Assembly: GCF_051388915.1 (NCBI RefSeq)
Contig: NZ_JBPKBH010000013.1
Span: forward strand, 124,001 to 188,000
Direction: 5' to 3'
Source: Yinghuangia sp051388915
GTDB taxonomy: Bacteria; Actinomycetota; Actinomycetes; Streptomycetales; Streptomycetaceae
DNA: 64,000 bases
Part shown: positions 60,998 through 64,000 of the stretch, piece by piece
Numbering within the stretch: the stretch's first letter is position 1
Layout of the letters: each line of letters opens with the position of its first letter
Position numbers and translations under genes: made by a program
The notes under the pieces: generated by a model
What the model was told of the DNA's origin: nothing
What the model saw: only the letters and a program-made list of their open reading frames with translations
Database searches by the model: none

Positions 60998-62812
60998 GTG
61001 CGGCTGCGGGCACTGCTCGACGCGGGGGTTCCGGGGATCCGGCTCCTCACGGGCGAGGACGAGCTCGACCGCGGCGTACGCGGCGTGATGACGACCGACC
61101 TCAACGACCCGAGCCGGTACCTCTCCGGGGGCGAACTGGTGCTGACGGGCATGTTGTGGCGGTCCGAGCCCGCGGACTCCGAGCAATTCGTACGAGTGCT
61201 GGTGAGCGCTGGCGCGGCGGGACTCGCGGCCGGGATCACCGAGGTCGGGCCGGTCCCGGCGGACCTGGTCGAAGCGTGCGAGCGGCACCGGCTGCCGCTG
61301 TTCATGGTGGACGAGGAGATGTCGTTCGCCCGGCTCACCGAGTTCGTGGTGCGCCGGGTCTCCACCGAGCGGGCGAGTGACCTGACCGCGGTCGTCGACC
61401 GGCACCGCCGCCTGGTCCAGGCGGCCACGGGCGGGGCGGGGCTGGACGGGATCCTCGGCCTGGTCGCGGCCGACATCGACATCCGGTGCTGGGTGCTGTC
61501 GCTGACGGGACGGCAGGTCGCGGCGGGGGCCGATCCGCTGTCGGTCGATCTGCGGACGGCGTTGGCGCGGGCCCATCTGGCGGCGCGGGCGCGTCGGGCG
61601 CGGCCGCCTTATCGGGAGCGTACGGCGGGGCGGGTGTTCTCGTTGCTGCCGATCGAGCGGGGTGAGGCGGAGTGGGGTCGCGTCGAGCGGGGGCGCGGTG
61701 AACCTGGTGGGCGGGGCGTCTGGAGCGAATGGTCGCTCGTGGTCGAGGAGGACGTTGCCGAATGGCCCGAGCAGCGCCGGGGCCTGCTGGACGAACTGGC
61801 CCGGTTGGTCGCGGTCGAGGCCGATCGGGTCGAGGACAACCGCCGCCTGGGCCGGCGCCTCGCCGAAGACGTCCTCGGACTGCTGAACGCGGGGGCCGAT
61901 CCGGGGGAGATCGCCGCCCGGCTGAGGGTGGCGGAACCGGAGTCGGCGGAGCCGGTGACCTGGCAGGTGGTGGCGGCGGGGGTTGCGGTGCCGGGGGATT
62001 CGTCGTCCGCGGGGGCGGCTCGTACCGGGAGTTCGGGGGCTCCCGGGGAGTCGCCGTCCGGGCCGTCGGCTTCTGCGGCTTCGGGGCGTGGGGCGTTGCG
62101 TGCCGGGGGTTCGGATGCGCCGACTTCCGGTTCACCCGGGACGCCTTCCGGCACCTCCGGGGCGAACACCGCCGGGCGGATGGCGCGCACGCTTCTTGAG
62201 GAGGCTTTGGCGGATCTGCCGACCGAGTCCTTGGTGGCGGCGATCGGGTATGGGGCGGTGGCGCTGGTTCCGGGGCGGGGGCCGGGGCCGGCGGCGGGGC
62301 AGGGCGGTTCCGGTTCCCCGGACGACGTCGCCGCCGAACTCCGGGCCCGACTGGCCGGATTGGAGGGTGCGGCGGGCGAGGGCATCCGCCTCAGCCTCGG
62401 CGTGAGCGCCCCGGTGGCCCGCGCCGACGCGTTGCGCGGGGCACTGGAGGAGGCCTGGCACGCCGCGCGCATAGCGGAGGGTCGCCCGGGATCGTTCGAG
62501 GTCGTCGGGCACAGCGAATTGGCCTCGCACGTACTGGTGTTGGCGGCGGCGCCGGAGAGCGTCCGGCGAGGGTTCCGGGACCGGCTGCTGAGCCCGCTCA
62601 TCGCATACGACGCCCGGCACCAGGCGGACCTGGTCACCACGCTGGAGGCGTTCCTCGACTGCGACGGATCCTGGACGCGGTGCGCCGCGCGCCTCCACGT
62701 ACACGTCAACACCCTGCGCTACCGCATCGGCCGCATCGAGGAGTTGACCCAGCGGGACCTGTCGCGGCTGGAGGACAAGGTCGACTTCTTCCTGGCCCTG
62801 AAGCTTCGCTGA
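60998..62812 (+). CDS. pucR: PucR-family purine-catabolism regulator
   Basis: 604 residues: N-terminal PucR domain (LRALLDAGVPGIRLLTGEDE, VMTTDLNDPSRYLSGGELVL), a GGDEF-like middle domain (LSLGVSAPVARADALRGALE) and the C-terminal PucR helix-turn-helix (TLEAFLDCDGSWTRCAARLH, VHVNTLRYRIGRIEELTQRD). A Gly/Ser/Ala-rich insertion (about 340-395) makes it a little long. The GTG at 60998 is chosen for the family start V-R-L-R-A-L-L-D and gggagg upstream. Probable regulator of the divergent xdh operon and perhaps of the glxK operon. Confidence 0.9.
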   Translation: MRLRALLDAGVPGIRLLTGEDELDRGVRGVMTTDLNDPSRYLSGGELVLTGMLWRSEPADSEQFVRVLVSAGAAGLAAGITEVGPVPADLVEACERHRLPLFMVDEEMSFARLTEFVVRRVSTERASDLTAVVDRHRRLVQAATGGAGLDGILGLVAADIDIRCWVLSLTGRQVAAGADPLSVDLRTALARAHLAARARRARPPYRERTAGRVFSLLPIERGEAEWGRVERGRGEPGGRGVWSEWSLVVEEDVAEWPEQRRGLLDELARLVAVEADRVEDNRRLGRRLAEDVLGLLNAGADPGEIAARLRVAEPESAEPVTWQVVAAGVAVPGDSSSAGAARTGSSGAPGESPSGPSASAASGRGALRAGGSDAPTSGSPGTPSGTSGANTAGRMARTLLEEALADLPTESLVAAIGYGAVALVPGRGPGPAAGQGGSGSPDDVAAELRARLAGLEGAAGEGIRLSLGVSAPVARADALRGALEEAWHAARIAEGRPGSFEVVGHSELASHVLVLAAAPESVRRGFRDRLLSPLIAYDARHQADLVTTLEAFLDCDGSWTRCAARLHVHVNTLRYRIGRIEELTQRDLSRLEDKVDFFLALKLR

Positions 62813-62818
62813 GATTCG

Positions 62819-62857
62819 CGCACGTGTCACCAAAACCAACCGTCAACGCCTGTTGAC
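62819..62857 (+). promoter_or_regulatory. Island promoter element, copy 5 (degenerate)
   Basis: CGCACGTGTC at 62819-62828 (8 of 10 match the palindrome), 24 nt, then TTGAC at 62853-62857, 85 nt before the small secreted gene. The downstream ccaaaaccaacc resembles the ccgaaccaacc of copy 4. It lies 11 kb away from the rest of the island. Confidence 0.6.
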
Positions 62858-62942
62858 CTGCCTGGATCGGGTGGATTCACTGCGGAACACCCCGGCATGC
62901 ACGTATCGGTGCGCTCAATTCGCTTCGCGAGAGGGGATACGC

Positions 62943-63359
62943 ATGCCAGTCAGAACGACGCGGGCGCTCGTCTCGGCCACGGCCGCGGCGGCGCTCACCG
63001 GGGGGATGTTCGCGGCCGCACCGTCGGCGGCGGCAGCGGCCACGGGGACGTACGCCTGCTCGGTCCCGGGCGGCGGAACCACAAGTGTGACGCCGGAGTT
63101 CGACCGCGTGGGGTCCATTTTGTACGTGACCTTCGACCCTGTAATCGGCGGGCAGCCCCAGTTGGGCGCCCTTGACCTGACGGTCGGTATGCCGCCGCAG
63201 ACGTACACGCTCTACAACACCCTGCTCGAACCGAACGTGTTCACCGGCCCGGCGCCAATCCTCAACTCGGCACCGACCGGCATGACGCTGGAACTGCCCC
63301 ACACCGGGGTCGTCGTGCCGTGCACCGTGGTGTCGAGCGGCCCGGGCTGGCCGGTGTAG
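62943..63359 (+). CDS. Small secreted protein
   Basis: 138 residues. Signal peptide to about 34 (Ala-rich, ends A-A-A-A-A). Mature part T-G-T-Y-A-C-S-V-P-G-G-G-T-T-S-V-T-P-E-F, then beta-rich sequence with a second cysteine near the end (VVPCTVVSSG); the two cysteines probably bridge the first and last strands, as in the secreted protein at 33323. The ATG at 62943 follows gagagggga. It shares the promoter layout of the surface-protein island. Family not recognised. Confidence 0.75.
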   Translation: MPVRTTRALVSATAAAALTGGMFAAAPSAAAAATGTYACSVPGGGTTSVTPEFDRVGSILYVTFDPVIGGQPQLGALDLTVGMPPQTYTLYNTLLEPNVFTGPAPILNSAPTGMTLELPHTGVVVPCTVVSSGPGWPV

Positions 63360-63500
63360 GACGCGGTGGTCGCGGCGAGGGGGCGGCGGCGGTCGCCTCC
63401 CGCCGGGACACCGTGCCGTGCGTGTCGCGTTCCCGCGGCCTGCGGACTCGTGGACCCCGACTCGGCGCGACTCGTCCATCGGTCCATTCCGCTGCACGAC

Positions 63501-63551
63501 ACAGCGAAGGTGTGGGGGCGGCCCGATGGCCCGTCCCCACACCTTCGCTGT
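63501..63551. terminator. Bidirectional terminator before sepF
   Basis: Perfect 17-bp stem (acagcgaaggtgtgggg and its complement) enclosing a smaller GC stem, between the convergent secreted-protein gene and sepF, followed by ctgttgtctgttgcctgttt. Confidence 0.9.
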
Positions 63552-63586
63552 CTGTTGTCTGTTGCCTGTTTGTCGGGTTCGCCGGG

Positions 63587-64000
63587 CTACGCCTGGTTGA
63601 AGAACCCGTCGTGGTTGTTGCTGCCCGGGTCACCGGTCAGCAGTGCGACGTCGCCGGGCAGCAGGAGGAACACCCGCTTGGCGAGACGCTCTATCGTGCC
63701 CCGACGGCCGAACGTGAGGCCGGAGGCGAAGTCGACCACGCGCTTGGCATCCGACTCGTCCATCGCCGTCAGGTCGATGATGACCGGGATGTCCTGGCGG
63801 AAGTACTCGCCTATTGCGCGGGCTTCGTGGTAGCTCTTCGGGTGTACGACCGAGATCCGCGAGGTCGGCTTGGTGAGTTCGGCTGCCGCCGCCGCGCGGG
63901 CGGCGAAGATCTCCGAGGCGGGAACCACGCTGCCCTCCAGGGGGCGCGAGCGATCCTCCGGCTCGTCGTCGTAGACCCAGCCGGCGTCCACGTCGTCGTC
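63587..64000 (-). CDS. sepF: SepF-family cell division protein, N-terminus outside window
   Basis: The readable part of about 137 residues includes the SepF core: RISVVHPKSYHEARAIGEYF, D-I-P-V-I-I-D-L-T-A-M-D-E-S-D-A-K-R-V-V-D-F, and F-A-S-G-L-T-F-G-R-R-G-T-I-E-R-L, then VFLLLPGDVALL. SepF links FtsZ to the membrane during septation. The open frame continues past base 64000, so the membrane-anchoring N-terminal helix is not seen. There are no division genes nearby in the window; Streptomyces has several SepF-like proteins, so this may be a paralogue. Confidence 0.85.
   Translation of the reverse strand, partial: DDDVDAGWVYDDEPEDRSRPLEGSVVPASEIFAARAAAAAELTKPTSRISVVHPKSYHEARAIGEYFRQDIPVIIDLTAMDESDAKRVVDFASGLTFGRRGTIERLAKRVFLLLPGDVALLTGDPGSNNHDGFFNQA

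Overview
This is a high-GC actinobacterial chromosome segment, most likely Streptomycetaceae. Four things point there: GTG and TTG starts are frequent, there are F420-type enzymes, WhiJ-like regulator sets (HTH, DUF397, ATPase) are present, and a block of DUF6104 protein, 2-oxoglutarate metabolism enzyme and two-component system has the order I recall from Streptomyces. It is a draft assembly with four N-runs, two single-N contig joins with duplicated ends, and poly-G tracts at contig edges.

Layout. (1) 0.2-6.5 kb: purine (ureide) catabolism, with glycerate kinase, allantoinase and allantoicase, interrupted by six tandem 171-bp repeats and followed by a catalase. (2) 7-14.3 kb: an S-adenosylmethionine methyltransferase, a large TPR/SUKH-like/repeat protein, a PadR regulator coupled to a DUF4097 protein with a pair of palindromic operators, and a DUF4184 membrane protein. 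(3) 14.4-23.8 kb: DUF6104 protein, Kgd, sensor kinase and response regulator, PAP2 phosphatase, MFS exporter. (4) 23.9-32.3 kb: RNA ligase and small redox or regulator genes (deazaflavin-type oxidoreductase, crotonase-fold protein, saccharopine-dehydrogenase-like protein with TetR, LLM oxidoreductase with SRPBCC protein and HxlR, DUF4242 protein, cupin, MarR). (5) 32.3-51.5 kb: an accessory surface-protein island with a small secreted protein, seven large paralogous secreted proteins, a decayed eighth copy and a large secreted subtilisin-like protease. (6) 51.5-56.2 kb: two WhiJ-like/XRE regulator sets around a PIMT-like methyltransferase preceded by a 35-residue ORF. (7) 56.3-62.8 kb: xanthine oxidation, with XdhC, an NCS2 permease, 2Fe-2S and FAD subunits and a divergent PucR regulator; the molybdopterin subunit is missing. 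(8) The end carries a small secreted protein and a truncated SepF.

How the parts fit. Regions 1 and 7 are two halves of purine breakdown: purine uptake and oxidation to urate, then allantoin to ureidoglycolate and on to glycerate. They are about 50 kb apart.

The most interesting part is region 5. Six of the seven large proteins share a C-terminal domain of about 145 residues that looks like the Firmicute WxL cell-wall-binding domain: a GWSL motif, two conserved cysteines and a Y-T-G-T-L-T-L-T-L ending. They come in two N-terminal types. A shared promoter element, GACACGTGTC - 25 nt - TTGAC, precedes several genes of the island. A copy with one flank changed precedes the separate small secreted gene at 62.9 kb. 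This suggests a co-regulated set of surface proteins, perhaps with the protease as processing partner (inference).
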